Shown here: positions 49,266 to 62,049 of the stretch, piece after piece
How positions within the stretch are numbered: the first letter of the stretch is position 1
Layout: every line of letters begins with the position of its first letter
Assembly: GCF_910591885.1 (NCBI RefSeq)
Contig: NC_063272.1
Location: forward strand, 14,210,364 to 14,274,363
From: Bombus terrestris
Lineage: Eukaryota; Arthropoda; Insecta; Hymenoptera; Apidae
Direction of reading: 5' to 3'
DNA length: 64,000 nt
Translations under genes and position numbers: made by a program
The notes under the pieces: model-generated
Seen by the model: only the letters and a program-made list of their open reading frames with translations
Database searches by the model: none
What the model was told of the DNA's origin: nothing

Positions 49266-52055
49266 TAACGGAGAGAGGATTTTATCAAGAATGTGCACGT
49301 TCGTCCCGAGACAAGCTAATTGATTCGATTAGGCGAACATTAACATAGAAAATCAGTTCTGAAACACGTACCGAATTTCCTCCGCGGTTCCAATTAACGA
49401 CATCAGGCGCAGCATAGACTGACACCTTCTCAAATTTTCCGCCGCTGATAAGAAGCTCCAGGTGCGAACGTTTAAGAGTTCCTGTAAATGTTCACACCGG
49501 GTGCAGGTTTATGGGATTTCTCAGACGTTCTTGGTGCGAGGCATCGATTCGTTGACGCCCTTCAGTCCTCGTTCTCCATCCCTTTCATCGCGACCGCAAA
49601 TTCGAAGCGCCGTGCACGCGTTTCGAGTTGAAATTAAGTCGCGGCACGTTCTGTCTCGAAGCTGCAGATAAAGCAGCTCCAGTGACATGTGTGCACGTCC
49701 GTTTCCCTTCCTTGCGTTTCGTTTGCAAAGAAAGAGCTTAAAAGGATAGGCAGCGCACACTTTCCTTATACGTATTGACATACCTGGGAATTTCAATTGG
49801 ATTACTTTTGGCAAGATGAAAAAGTAGAGATTGAAGAAAAATTTTAACAGGAAGATTAATTATAAGATTAAAAGATAAAATTATAGATAGACACTTTAAA
49901 AATAACTGTGAAATGTAAAGTTCGAGAAAACGACTCTAGATAGAATATATACATGTGAAATATACTGCGAGTAAAGTGCTGTACCCGACTTAATTTCCGA
50001 ATAGCCTTTCTTTCGTCATTTTACTGTTTCTTTAATTCACCTCGCGTAAACTATGCACTTTCAAGGAACATACAATTCCGGCCATCCGAAACTTTCATGG
50101 CCATAAATCCTTCGTTCACACCCAAATCTCAAACGCTCAATTCGTCCACGCACCTCTAGCATTTAAAATTCAATCACGCTCAACGAACAATTTTTTTGAA
50201 TTCTCGTTGCCACAGCACGTAAGCAAAACTTTTATATCATTGTGATAAGCCACTTACGATAAACGATTAAAATACGGCACGTTTAATCTTGAAAAGAATT
50301 CCAATCTAATTTCGAGATTTCCGTGAATACATTCTCTAAAGACCAGTAGGACTTCTATTAATTTCGCTGTTTCCACTATCTTCGAGGGAGCTATGCAAAT
50401 GCTCGGGATAACCGGACAGTTTCACGGAGGCTTAGCGTTTAATAATTTGCATGACGCATTACATACGTAAAGATGCATTCCGCGAGCCACACTTATGTAT
50501 AATGCATGTGCTCTTTAGCATTTTATCGCGCCGCTACTTCTGGCAGCAATTTACGTTCAAAAGGACCCGGCAAAAGGACGAACCTTCTACGGTGTCGTTC
50601 ATTTACATACCCCCTAATTAAATTTCGTCTACGTACAAAAATGAAAGCCAAGGATCGATCTGAGTTCGTTGTTCAATCGTGATACTTCGCTTTGTTGCGC
50701 GAAAGAAGCAGCAAGGGGTGAAAAGTTACGATGATTTTTACAGACCTCTCGGAAAACTCTAGCCGAGCGTGAAAAGACGATTTTTTCGATAAGATTACGT
50801 CTCCGTTTGCCCTCGCTCTTTCGTTCTCTTCTACTTTTCTCTCCTCCGTCCTTCTCATCTAGAATAAAACGATCGTTTCTTTTCTCCGACCTTATGAAAA
50901 ACTTTGTGTCCCTTTTTCACTTTATTAAAAGTCCCGGTTTCTCTGTTGCTGCGCCCCCGATGCTCAATTACCTCTATTTCACTCTTTATCCTTCCTTCTT
51001 TTTTTAAAGAACTCGCAGGAACTTCCCTGCTAGCCAACGACCGTTATTATACATTCCGAAGAATATAAATAGGAAGGTTATTGCCACACCTGTATAAACA
51101 GCGATAATTCTATCTTTACGTAATACGCCACACGAAGCCAGAAAATACACGCAAGATAACCTATTCCTTATGCTTGCGTTCGATTTCATGAAACTCTCGT
51201 GCTTCGTGCAAAACGTTTCCTCGGTTCAAAATTAATCACGAAAATTCTACAAAATCTACAAACAAATAACAAAAGTATTACTATATCATACACATCACTA
51301 TAATCATGCATACGGATGTCGAATATGCATGGAGAGATAGGAAAAGAGCGTTTTCTGCTTTTCCTCCGACAGAAAGCGCGCGAATGGCGTTGAAACGCGG
51401 AAACGGGCGATTACCACGTTTGCAGTCGAAAATTCACAGTGAAAACGGACGCTCGGTGTTCAGCCAGAGTGGAATCGGATGATCGTGCTCACGTTTACGC
51501 TGCGCGCCAGTTGACAAATCATTACCGCGGTTTGATGCCGGTGTATGCGATGTAGTTCGTATCTGTAATTCCAGCGCGAGTTTCGGGAAAGTTACTGAAC
51601 TGGTATCCTGGGAAAGATGGGCATCTGTGGATAAGGCAAAGAACTACTAACTGTTAGCATTCTGGCAAACTAATGACAAAGTTCTTACTCAATTAAAAGA
51701 AATTGCAAGAAATATCAAATTATTCATCACGTTTCATGCAAAATATTTTACATTTTTATACGAAGGATAAGAATCCAGTGTTATCTGTATTACTATTATA
51801 CACGGTAGTCCACCTAAGTTTATCATCCGGACTATCTCGCTTGTTTTTATATTTGAGGTGCAAGATGAATGGTTTCGGGGAGTAAATAATTATACATGAT
51901 TAGTTTTTTCATAGATGAATGCGTAGAGGCGATGTGGAGGACACCGATATTTTTTCTAATGGGAGCATATACTTTTTAATATTATATACATTAATCAATC
52001 CCTCGGCATTCCCTATAAAAAAGTCTTAATTTATATCAGCAAGCTATTAGCTTAG
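49265..52055. other. Unique stretch with a paired octamer motif
   Basis: No gene recognised. ATGCAAAT (50393-50400) and its reverse complement ATTTGCAT (50445-50452) lie 44 bp apart, with further ATGCAT words to 50515; this is the POU-factor octamer. 50810-51005 is strongly pyrimidine-rich on +. 51900-52050 is AT-rich. Confidence 0.4.
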
Positions 52056-52179
52056 CAGATATTTTAATTTTAATTTGTAAAATTTAACGTACGAAGAACA
52101 AAGGCAACGTATATATAAGAATACTGTCTCGCGCATTTCCTTGTGCTTCTCTTGTAAATTTGGCAAATTAAAATATCTG
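52056..52179. repeat. 124-bp element with perfect 15-bp inverted ends
   Basis: CAGATATTTTAATTT (52056-52070) and AAATTAAAATATCTG (52165-52179) are exact reverse complements. The interior is unrelated and AT-rich. It may be a very small foldback element or an accident of composition. Confidence 0.4.
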
Positions 52180-54931
52180 TTAAATTAATAATTTGAAGTT
52201 AGCTTTAATCATAAACCTAGATTGAACAAGGATAAGCATCGCATAGACGATAAAAGATTGAAAGTCAAGAGTTAAAATTAATACAAATTAACGTAAGAAA
52301 CTTTAAGTATATATTTATCTAGTCTTTCAAGGATTTTATAATTTCTCTCGTCGCAATCCAGCTATCTTATATTCCCATATCCAAGAGACCGCATATCAGA
52401 TCCATTCTACTGTTAAATTACTTCCTCATTCGTCCAAGATAAATTCATGAGACGAACTCTGCTTCTGAAAAACAGACCATTAGGCCTAACAACTTCAGAA
52501 CATGGAACATTTTGAACGTTTATGCCTGCTTTAAAATTCCTATCTCCCCCTTATCGCGCCGAAATAAACCCTTTCCTTGTTCTTAATAAAAATAGAAGTG
52601 TCTCTATCAGCTTGTAATCTAACTCAAGCCGCAATAGGATTCGTGACAGTGTTCGACGATCTACCGAAAGACTACATCGATTATCTTGCATGGTAGGATC
52701 GCAAACGAATTCGTTTCAAGCAGGAAGAAGATCTCGAGGAAGCGTCGCGTATGTAAGAAGCTGCACCGAGAGAGTGGCGCGTGAAAGGAGTTACCGGTAA
52801 AGCCTCGCAGTATCTTTGAGTTGAACAACTGGTCCATTTTGTCGCTCAACGGATAAGATTCAAAGAACCGAGTGAAAGGATGTCGCGGCTTATTCAGTGT
52901 CCCGCCATTATTTAACATTAATTCGTGGCCAGTGTCGCAATCTTAATGCACTCTTAAGATTTGCATCGTATGAATTTAATACGACTTGAGCAATTTGATA
53001 GCCGGTTGGCCAACAGGCTTGTATTAATCGTCGATCAAGGATTCGATTGTGGGAGAGGTACTGATACGGTGCCGATGCGAGTTCTTTGTTATTATTCACA
53101 ACTCCGATAATCCTCCTCTTTCTCTTCCCTTTCACTCGAGCCTCTTCCCTGAGAAAGGGAGAATTTCTTGTTGAATATGGAATGGGGAATTCGTGATCGG
53201 TTTTCGAAAGTTTGCTCGAGAGCTTTGTGTCGTAACATGTTAATCTCGTGGTTCACGTGTCTTTAATTTAAATTCTTGGAACTACTTGGGAAAATAATCC
53301 AACGGATACTTTCATTCAAGAAAATTATTCTAGAAATTATGGGAATTATTGTGGTATAACTTGGTGATATCATATAATTATTGTGTTAGGTCATTGTTTA
53401 TCGATTCTAAGTCTGCTACGAGGTATTACCAAACATATACTACGATAACTTGCCGGCAATCTCGACAAATTATTTGAAATTGGCACGTCTTCTTAGTAAT
53501 TTAATTTCTTGGTAAACACACTTTAGAAAATATTCTAAAAAAGACGCCCTGATTGAAATGAAAATTCATCAGAGGAATTACTGTCATAGAATTCGAACGA
53601 TCGGTAGATCTTCGTCTATGATCGATTCTGCACCTCCTACGAAGGATTTAAATTACAATGACTTCGCGTAGGCCATCAGGTCGCATAAATCATCGGCTCA
53701 TGTCACCGTGCCATTTAGAATTTCCACGTGGAATTTTGCTACTGCCGTGTATCAGCGCCACGGTAAGGGTATGCAGTTTCAGAATTTCATAAACCCGCCA
53801 CGAGGACGCACGAAGATCGATTGTACGATGTTATTAAATCGAAAAATTACAATCCTATATTTACTCTCTTTATAATTCATCTGTCACATTAGAAGTTTCT
53901 TCGTGTAAGGCGTTTATGAGTTTCACGGAAAAGCAGAAGGAGCCAATGACGAGTTAGGTTCGCCTAAATTTAGGTAACCAGAGAATTCACGAGAACGTTG
54001 TTTCTTTCTGACAGCGAGTAAGAAAGGCGTGACCGATATTACGGACCTTGGTGTCAACGTTTCAACCATAATTTATGTTGCTCTATGTCGAGATTGTTCT
54101 ACGTTTCCCCTCTGTTCGCGGAACGACGTTTTACTGCGTGCGAAACGTGGACATAATACAACAGCGAGTTTCGAAGCCGGGGTCTGTTCATCGCGTTGGA
54201 TTTATAGAGCTGCCGGGTAGAAACTCGCGAAGAAAAAAATATTCTATTGTATTTATCTCGAGCCGTCGAGCTTCTAAATCGCCCTGCCGAGTAATTTGGT
54301 TCCGAGTTCCCTCTCGTCGCTAGGAAAGTGCTGTTGTCCTTTGCCGGCGGAGATTTTTGTCTAATACAAAATTTTCGTTCGATCAAAAGTACTGATTGTG
54401 ATTCTATGGTCTTTATATTTTTTTATAGAGACGCAATATTCACAGAATGAATCGAACAATGCTGCTAAAAATAAGACATTTTCTTAGAAATCACTGGGAA
54501 TATCGAATTTATTTTTTTTTTTTTAATCACATCAGAGTATAGGTATATTTTGAGGGATTTCTACTTTTATTTTAGTTGATTAGAAGGAATTAATTTTTTA
54601 TCATTCAGTGGCTCTTATCGAAATGAATAATATTAACTTATTTATTGCTAAGTATCTATTTATCTTTTATTACTTGTACCTTAAAGTGCCTCTTTTTTAT
54701 TCTTCGTAGTTAAAGAGTTATGATACTAGTACTATTATCGTTTGAATAGGCATCGCAAAGTAATAAAAATACACATGTATAGGTGGTAGTATTGCTTTCG
54801 AGAGAAAGGAGTTTCAGTGAGGTATAAATACAAGGTTGGAATGTTTGACTCTGTAAGTCTTGTGAAATATGTCCTGTAGGTTGAGATGATTTACATCAGC
54901 GTAAGCTAGTTTAATATCGCGTATGTGGAAT
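52180..54931. other. Unique stretch
   Basis: No gene recognised. A perfect palindrome TTCCACGTGGAA (53722-53733) contains the E-box CACGTG within a GC-balanced patch (53630-53780). A 13-base T run lies at 54512-54524. 54030-54390 has overlapping open frames on both strands without domains. Confidence 0.45.
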
Positions 54932-54969
54932 TATATGTATATATATATATGTATATATGTATGTATGTA
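54932..54969. repeat. TATATG/TATG microsatellite
   Basis: Alternating TATATATA passing into GTATGTATG units. Confidence 0.85.
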
Positions 54970-55093
54970 CTACAGTGTGCTGGGGTCGCAATTACTGGAG
55001 AAGTTTCTCAAATTTCGCGACTCTCTGTGTTATACGTGTATATTTGTATATTGGATTGCACTTTCTTGAAGAACTCATTATGTTGCCTCCAAT

Positions 55094-55510
55094 ATTTTTG
55101 ACTAATTTTGACTAATTGACTTTATTTTTGACTAATAAAGGACATAAACGTCACAGATTTTAATGAAACTTTGCGTGCAGGTAATGTATTAAAGATAATA
55201 AACACATGCATGTACTTTTTTTAAAACTTTTTTACCAAATATTTGAGAATCTGACTAACTAGAATTTAACTAATAAAGGAAATTTAAAAAATGATGAAAT
55301 TCTATATTACAAAGAGAATAATTCATCTATAGTGTGACTCTATGAGGTGAAATTACCCTTTGAAAGACGTATAAGATTTTCATCCTCATAAGATATTTCG
55401 AGAAGGTTGAAAGATATTTGTAAGAGGAAGTTTTGACGAAAATTATACTATTCTGTTCTTTTTGGTGTTCACAAAACTGCTGAAAAATGAATTTTCAAAT
55501 GAAACCCACA
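55094..55510. repeat. Probable unclassified dispersed repeat fragment
   Basis: Three copies of TTTTGACTAA occur at 55096-55135. The word ACTAATAAAGGA occurs at 55131-55142 and again at 55269-55280. The rest, with TATGAGGTGAAATTACCC and a following T/A-rich part, has the texture of a decayed interspersed repeat, but no ends or coding remains could be seen. No second copy lies in this window, so the call is weak. Confidence 0.3.
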
Positions 55511-55559
55511 ATTTTTCGTTAAATCTCAATTCCATAAATTCCATTTCAATAAATTTCAT

Positions 55560-55819
55560 GTCAGAGTCAGAAATTTGAATCGTTGCACGTTTCTACAAAT
55601 TCATCGATCGATGGACCAGCTCGATAAGATCAACGATCGCGCGACTGGCGAACAGTCAACCGACTACCAAAATAATTAAGCGTCACACGCGCAATAAATC
55701 CTGGGAAGCAACGAAGCTGCATCCGACCGGGTTTGTCGCGTTCATTACCCAACTACGAAACTATTCGACGTGGTTCGAGACTTGTCACCCCTGGAACCGC
55801 TCGCAGCCATCCGAACAAT
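55560..55819. other. GC-rich island, no gene
   Basis: CpG-rich sequence leading into the palindrome array at 55820-55860. GACT/AGTC arms (about 55643-55657) form a small hairpin. No open frame with a domain. Confidence 0.4.
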
Positions 55820-55860
55820 GTCCGGACTCGGTTTCGACCCTCGTCCCGGGACGTCCGGAC
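55820..55860. promoter_or_regulatory. Array of three GTCC-type palindromes
   Basis: GTCCGGAC (55820-55827), GTCCCGGGAC (55843-55852) and GTCCGGAC (55853-55860) are each perfect palindromes, and the last two abut exactly. The outer two copies are identical. The array sits in the most CpG-rich part of the island. Suggests repeated binding of one dimeric factor; the factor is unknown. Confidence 0.4.
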
Positions 55861-56939
55861 ACGCCGCGTGCATCGCGTTTAATGTTCCAGCGGATGCGCG
55901 CAGTCATTAGGGGCCATAATCATCGGCGACGTCTAATTGTATCGCACAATGATCGATGCTGTTCTATTCCGACATTACTAACTACTCCTCAGGGCTTCCC
56001 AAGCTGCTAAACTTGGTAGTCTCGCCAATATCTCGCTCAATGGTAATTAATGCATCGTTACATTAAAATAGCTTATGTATCTGTTTAATATTAAAATTAC
56101 CAGAATGATCAAAATAATCCATTCGTGATTTTTCATAGAAATTTTATAGTTAGTAACGGTGCGTTTTAGGGATTTAAATAACTTTTATAATAAGTAATAA
56201 TAATAGTAATAATGAATAATAATAAATTTTTAAAATAATATTTTTTAAAATTCATCTTGGTTTCTTAGTAGTCGAGTTCTAATGTTAATACTAAGTATGT
56301 TTCTTTAATAATTAAACAATCGTTCAATTACCGCAAGAAACGTAAAATTAATGTCGAAGAAACGAAGGATATATGAGACAGAATCATTTAACGAATGATG
56401 AATGCCTGCTCTGGAACGTGATATTTCAATATCGTTACTTACATAAGTAGCTACTAAAGAAATCATAAGCCCTGAAAAAACCTGTCTGTCAACTCAACAT
56501 ACATCGCAATTCTTTTCATTCTAAATGGATCGCGTTTCTTTCACCATAGAATCTTCGTTCTCTTAATCACGTAAAGTAGTGCACGATATACAATACAGTG
56601 ATCCGGATAGAACAGCTTGATAAATATATCGATAATGATCAGACTCTTCGTAGAAGGTCAGCGTTGGAATTTCCAAGGGAGGAGATTTCAATTGGAACGC
56701 GTAATCTCCGAATTGTTTTGTCGTGGATAATTGGACGAACATTCGCCGATCGTTCGTTACAGCCGGATATTTAATTAGATACAGACACGATGGAACGTCT
56801 ACCGGCGTTGACCTCGTAAAATATCCGGTGTCTGATTGCAACTACCAGGCGTGCGGATAATCGGATTAACTAAATAATAATCGTGCACATCCTCACCCTC
56901 CTCATCTCGTTTTGCCCCTAGTCCCGCGTACGCATCATA
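55861..56939. other. Unique stretch
   Basis: 55861-55960 continues the GC-rich island with CATTAGGGGCCATAATCATC. 56180-56230 is an AAT-rich low-complexity run. No gene recognised; the frame 56563-56841 (-) has no domain. Confidence 0.45.
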
Positions 56940-57047
56940 CCCTGTAATTAATTACGGGCGGTTTTGTATCGCGGAATCCACTTACTTTCTAATCTGACGC
57001 AATGCGATTTCATCCGGTTGATGGACCCGGCGATTAATTAGACCCGG
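56940..57047. promoter_or_regulatory. Homeodomain-type palindrome and spaced direct repeat
   Basis: GTAATTAATTAC (56944-56955) is a perfect palindrome of two TAATTA sites, flanked by CCC and GGG. Downstream, GACCCGG occurs at 57024-57030 and 57041-57047 on either side of CGATTAATTA. Paired-type homeodomain proteins bind such TAAT dimers. Enhancer function is inferred. Confidence 0.35.
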
Positions 57048-58222
57048 ACGTGACCGAAGAATCGTTCTCCGACGCACTGGTTTGTTCCGCGAGTAGTAAA
57101 ATTACGGCCCCGCGAGAAAGTGACGCTCCGCGTCGAGCATAATGAACAATCTCGCGCTTTGAATGGCTCGCCTTAATGGCTCGATGAGAATTGGATTTGT
57201 TGTAACAAATTGCTTTCGAGAAATTATTCAAGCTTCCACGAGAAAAGGTAGCACCTGCGGGGAATTTTGATACTTAACGATACCGAATTCCCGGCTGCGG
57301 AAATTTCTACGAAATTATTTCGAAATGAAAGAACGCGAGACGAGGAATTCGACTCGATGCAGGATTTTCTTCTGTCCTGTGAAAATTTCCATTCAAATTC
57401 TAAATGAAAGGCAAAGGACATTTGGAATTCGAAGTGTACAGGCGATGGTCGGTCAAAAGACGAGTCGCTAGGAGAAATCCACTAACCTATCGCTATAGAA
57501 TTTTTAATTAAAAGAGCATCTTGTAGTTTGTGTGAGCACACTCGTGTGCTTTTGAATCAGCGTCCAAGCGGCTCAGCTCGACAATCAGAAAGGTTCTGGC
57601 GCGGCGAAAACACCGAGTCACGGATGTAATTTGATTAAAGTTGGATCCAGAGTTATCCGAGCGTCGAATGCAACCGTTCACATCCGTCGGGAATCTACTA
57701 GATGTTCAATTAACGGAATTCCAACCGTTCTCTTCGCGACTGACACATTCTCTCGTCCTCGTTCCACCGTCTTTCTACTTCCTACTCTTTTCTCTTTCTA
57801 TGATCTTCATCGTTTGACTTTTAAACATTCCCAGTTCGTTCCTTCTTATATTTCATGACCTGTGCGCGTCCGCGTTTCTTCAGGGTTCTTCAAACGAATT
57901 TCATAAATTTTGCATTGACTCGATATGGAGCCGCGTTCCCTTCACATTTCTAGTTCACCGCCAAACTGAGAGCATCAAGAATTTATTCGAAGCAACACAC
58001 ATAAATTAAACAATTATTGGAAGTTAAACAACTTACTCGCTGTTCTCCTGGAACACAAGCACGAAGTATCTCTACGAAACTTTCCCCTACTCAACAACTT
58101 TTCACACCCCACACTGCAAACATCTAACATCAACAGCTATTCTTAAATAAAACACAGAAGAATTCTCGATGTAGTACAGCGCAAGAGCATCCACATAGTC
58201 AGCTAGAAGTGGAAACCAAAGG
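57048..58222. other. Unique stretch
   Basis: No gene recognised. AGCACAC and GTGTGCT (57535-57550) are exact arms around TC. 57745-57830 is pyrimidine-rich. Confidence 0.45.
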
Positions 58223-58245
58223 CACCGGCAACTTTGTTACCGGTG
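58223..58245. other. Tight hairpin
   Basis: CACCGGCAAC and GTTACCGGTG pair at 9 of 10 positions around TTT. Flanking AAACC and GGTTTT can extend the stem past a bulge. Confidence 0.5.
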
Positions 58246-58344
58246 GTTTTCTCGAAATTCGAGTCTTAGTCTCTATTGGAGAAGTTGCCTTCACGTTAAT
58301 ACAGTCTGGCGGCTTAACCAAGTTACTCCAGCTGGAAGCTCCAC

Positions 58345-58455
58345 TGCCACTGCCCTTCTACTTCCTCTACCTCTTCCTTAACCTTCCTCCTGTGTTTTCT
58401 TCTATTTTTTTCTTTTCTTCTTCTTTTCCTTTCATCTCCATCTTGTAACCCTCTA
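58345..58455 (+). other. Polypyrimidine tract ending in a splice-acceptor-like CTACAG
   Basis: About 100 bases are almost all C or T on the plus strand, ending CCCTCTACAG (58450-58459 area). It resembles the end of an intron, but no exon-like frame follows. Such tracts can also form triplex DNA. Confidence 0.2.
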
Positions 58456-58459
58456 CAGG

Positions 58460-61378
58460 GTTGTACATTGGTCGCGCTTAAAGCAACGAGCAGAACGCCG
58501 TGAAACTAGCGACCAAGAGGAGAAAAAAGGAAGTAGGGACAGCGCCAACGGCACCACGACGTCGTTTTCGTGGAGCACGAACGACAGGATTTCGTTAGAG
58601 CACGCGCGGCATCGGTAACCTTTCGCGTTGAACGAAGGGGTGGATTTTAACTAAGCCAATTGTCCTTAGCGGTTTTGAGAAACGAGAGACTTTTTGAACT
58701 CCACCGGGTCGACGAAAATTGCGAAAGACGAGGGGATTACGAAGTTTTTGCGACACCGTTCTTCGTTACCCCTTCGGTATAGTGGGAGGGGGGAGGGGAA
58801 AATTCTTAACACTTGGATCCAGTTTCGTTGAAAGGGTGAGCGTAATGGAGAACGACTGTAATTAAAGGCGTCGACCATTTTCAAGGAAAAATTGAGCAGA
58901 GAAGGAGGATTAAACGTGTACTTTCGTTAAAAAATCTTATTGCTTTTAGGAATACTCGTTTACTCTTCTCTAAGCACCACACAAATTTTTATTTATTAAA
59001 GGCTCGAAGTTGAACAGAAAGGATATTAAATGGGGTATATATCTTTTACATTTTTAACAAAATTTATTTATTTATTTTTTTGGGGGTGGCGGTAAGTGAT
59101 CCGGATACTCAACAATCCGTCTTATTGCTAGTTTAAAATTAATTTTTAATGAAAGAATTTTGTCTGATGTTTTTTTAAATTCTTGGTCTCAACGAAACAC
59201 ATAGAGATTCCAAATTTCAAATAGTGATTTCAAATCCAGAAAGGAAAATACATTTTCACATTGTCCATACTTTGCCTTAGTAAACAGAAAGAATAACTCT
59301 TACCATTTGCGAAAGAATTAACAGTAAGAAAATTTGGAGTCTGTTAGAATCCGAAATTCATGTCACAGAGTATGTCGACAATTAAATATCTATCGATCCG
59401 TTACGTGGACGAACGGGAACAAGTAATCAGCGCGATGGGGATGCTCGCAATCCGGTTGTCGTCGACCAGTAAACAGCATTAGGAACTAACATCGCGCGAA
59501 TGTATCATTTCCCTGTCATCCTTCTGACCGATTGAATCTGAAATTGGAAAGCAGATGATCAGCGGCCGGATGAAACCGATCGAACAAATCCGTGCCAACG
59601 TCAAGTCGGTTCCGTTCCAAACATTCAGTTTATTTGATGTAGCTTTTGATCTTTCTGAGTGCGAATACAATATCATAATTGAATTTTAATAAGAATACAA
59701 TACTAGCATCTGCGTGAAAAAGATATATACATGAATCATTCATTTATTTTTCATGAAGAATTCTCAAGATTCACAGGTGAATTTTTAAATATATGATTTC
59801 CCATGATGTTATTCTTTAATGGGGTTTCTCAGTTGACAAATTATTTAGAAATCTCGTTGAAATTTAGATAGATCTTTGTTCTAAATATTGTGAAACCTAT
59901 AGAGAACTGTTCAAGGAATAAATGAGAAGCTGAACAAGACCAAAATTATAAATACAAAGCTTTGTGGTAGTTATACTACTATACGTACTTTTGAATGTAC
60001 TATATTGCTTTCAGAATAGCGAAGAAGATCCTACAAAATGTAATTAATCGATATCCTTTATAGCAATTATTAATGCTAAAATTTATAACGTTACTTAAAC
60101 GTGACGATAGGATTAAAATCATATCAATATATTATTCATATCCATCCATAAAATTATGACATTTCCATTTAACGAATGATCTAAATCCGCTTCCACTTAT
60201 GCTTTCCCATACAGAACATCTGTAAATACCATGAAGATCCATCAGAAAGCGTCGACCTGGTTTTTCAACGATTGCGAAACCAGTGTCGGGAGACTTACCG
60301 TGCAGTTGCACGACTAATTAGCGATCGTTACGAGATTGTTCGATGGAGCAACATCATTAACGCAGTTAAAAATCATAGAAAGAATTCCATGCTCGCTAAT
60401 TTATACCTCTCCAATCCAGGGATAAATTCACTCTCTTTTCTATTTTATCTCAAAAAGATCTCTCGTAAACATCTACGATTTAGATCCAACATGTAACTAA
60501 ACGCTATGATGTATATGAACAATTGCAATGATTTATTCGATAATCAACCGCGTTATTGATAATGCCTGCTCACCACAGCGTTTCGAAGAAACGATAATTT
60601 TACGAACGAGTGCGGAGTTGTCTACCGTAATTCACGACTCGAAAGCACACAGAAAGACGACTGTTTCGAGTGAGATCGTAATTGATACTTTCACTGTAGT
60701 ACCTGTTGATCGAAGACGATTCGTGCGTGCTCCAGCAGCGTTGCATCTGGATTCCTCTTCTCTTCTTTGACGACAAATTGCCGTGTTTCGTATTTCGCTG
60801 TGCTTCAGGCTCCTCTCACCGATACCGAGCAAAGCAATCAATTCTCTCTATTCGTTTGACGCAATTTCGATATGTTGCTCGATCCTTTACGTATCGCTAC
60901 TTATAACGAAAACGAGGCTACTCTTGAGCGATTGTGATTTCCTTATCAATCATCGTTCATCGTTCAATCGAGAAAAGATTGAAATTGAGGTTGCAAATGT
61001 CAAACTGGGGTCAGGAATATCGAATCTTTGAAATTTTGATCGATGTAATCGCATATCAAAGTACATATTTTTTTTGTGTAGAGAATTGAAGTTTGATTGA
61101 AGACTTTTTTAAGTAATTAATTGCACGAATAGATTAAAAGCCTTCATTTCTTTTCTCTTTTTAATCTTCCTTGACAAGGGTTTTACGTTGCATCGATGTA
61201 TGGCTTGGTCATATAATTGTTTAACAAAAAATTGCAAATATACGGTATACATTTTTACCACATGCAGCTAAATCATTACATGGTTCAATGCATGTCAATT
61301 CTCACATAAATTCAAAGAATCATTTTTCATTCACGATCGATATTCTACATTGAAGATTCAAAGTCGCAATAATATGAA
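58460..61378. other. Unique stretch
   Basis: No gene recognised. CCACGA/TCGTGG (58554-58573) is a small hairpin. An ATTTATTTATTT run followed by a G-rich patch lies at 59062-59095. 60500-60920 holds overlapping open frames on both strands with no domain. Confidence 0.45.
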
Positions 61379-61399
61379 ATATATATATATATATATATA
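61379..61399. repeat. AT dinucleotide microsatellite
   Basis: About ten uninterrupted AT units. Confidence 0.9.
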
Positions 61400-62049
61400 A
61401 AATATGTAAAGGATTATATTCGCTATTTGTGAGTATTTTTAGATGTATTTAATGAGTGAAACAAATCTCAGATATAAAATAAGAAGATTCATAGTGCTCA
61501 TACTTGATGGAGGTATCGTAGTAGAAATATTTAAAGATAATAATTACAGATGAAGTTGCTGGAATAGTCGCGACTGCCTTCCAAATCCGTCGGCGCAGAA
61601 CCAACATCCAGCTATTTTCCGGCCGCACTTGCCGGTGTCAATAACACGCGAGCGGATAAGCCATTGACATCGCAAGCAGACTGCATCGAGATACGCGCGC
61701 GCATGTATCGCAGCTGTATACGCTCGTGACAGCTCGACGAAGCGGATCGGATCGTTTGCAATGATCGAATACTCGGGAAATCTCTTTTATCCCTTTTCGT
61801 TGCGCGAACGATGACAACGAATGGCCGTCTGCTAATTCTTTAATACGTATAAATAACCACGGAAGGATTAATGGCGAATATCGGATGTCTTGCAGATGAA
61901 TAATGGGAAGTTCAACAGGGTTATACTTTATCATAACCGAAGTTTTATAAAATTCTATGAAATTGTAAATTTGTGCAAAATTCGAAATTAATTCCTCCGG
62001 TTTTCCAATAAATTCGCCGCCACGCGCGAAATTAGAATCTAAAAATAAA
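61400..62049. other. Unique stretch with a palindromic GC patch
   Basis: TGTCAAT (61636-61642) and ATTGACA (61663-61669) are exact inverted arms, and GATACGCGCGCGCATGTATC (61690-61709) is a near-palindrome. A 150-codon minus-strand frame (61638-62090) is the longest on that strand, but it has no domain I recognise and includes the palindromes, so I treat it as chance. Confidence 0.4.

Noticed and set aside
54509..54524. T homopolymer as a non-LTR element tail
   Set aside because: No upstream or downstream coding remains or target duplication; more likely simple slippage.
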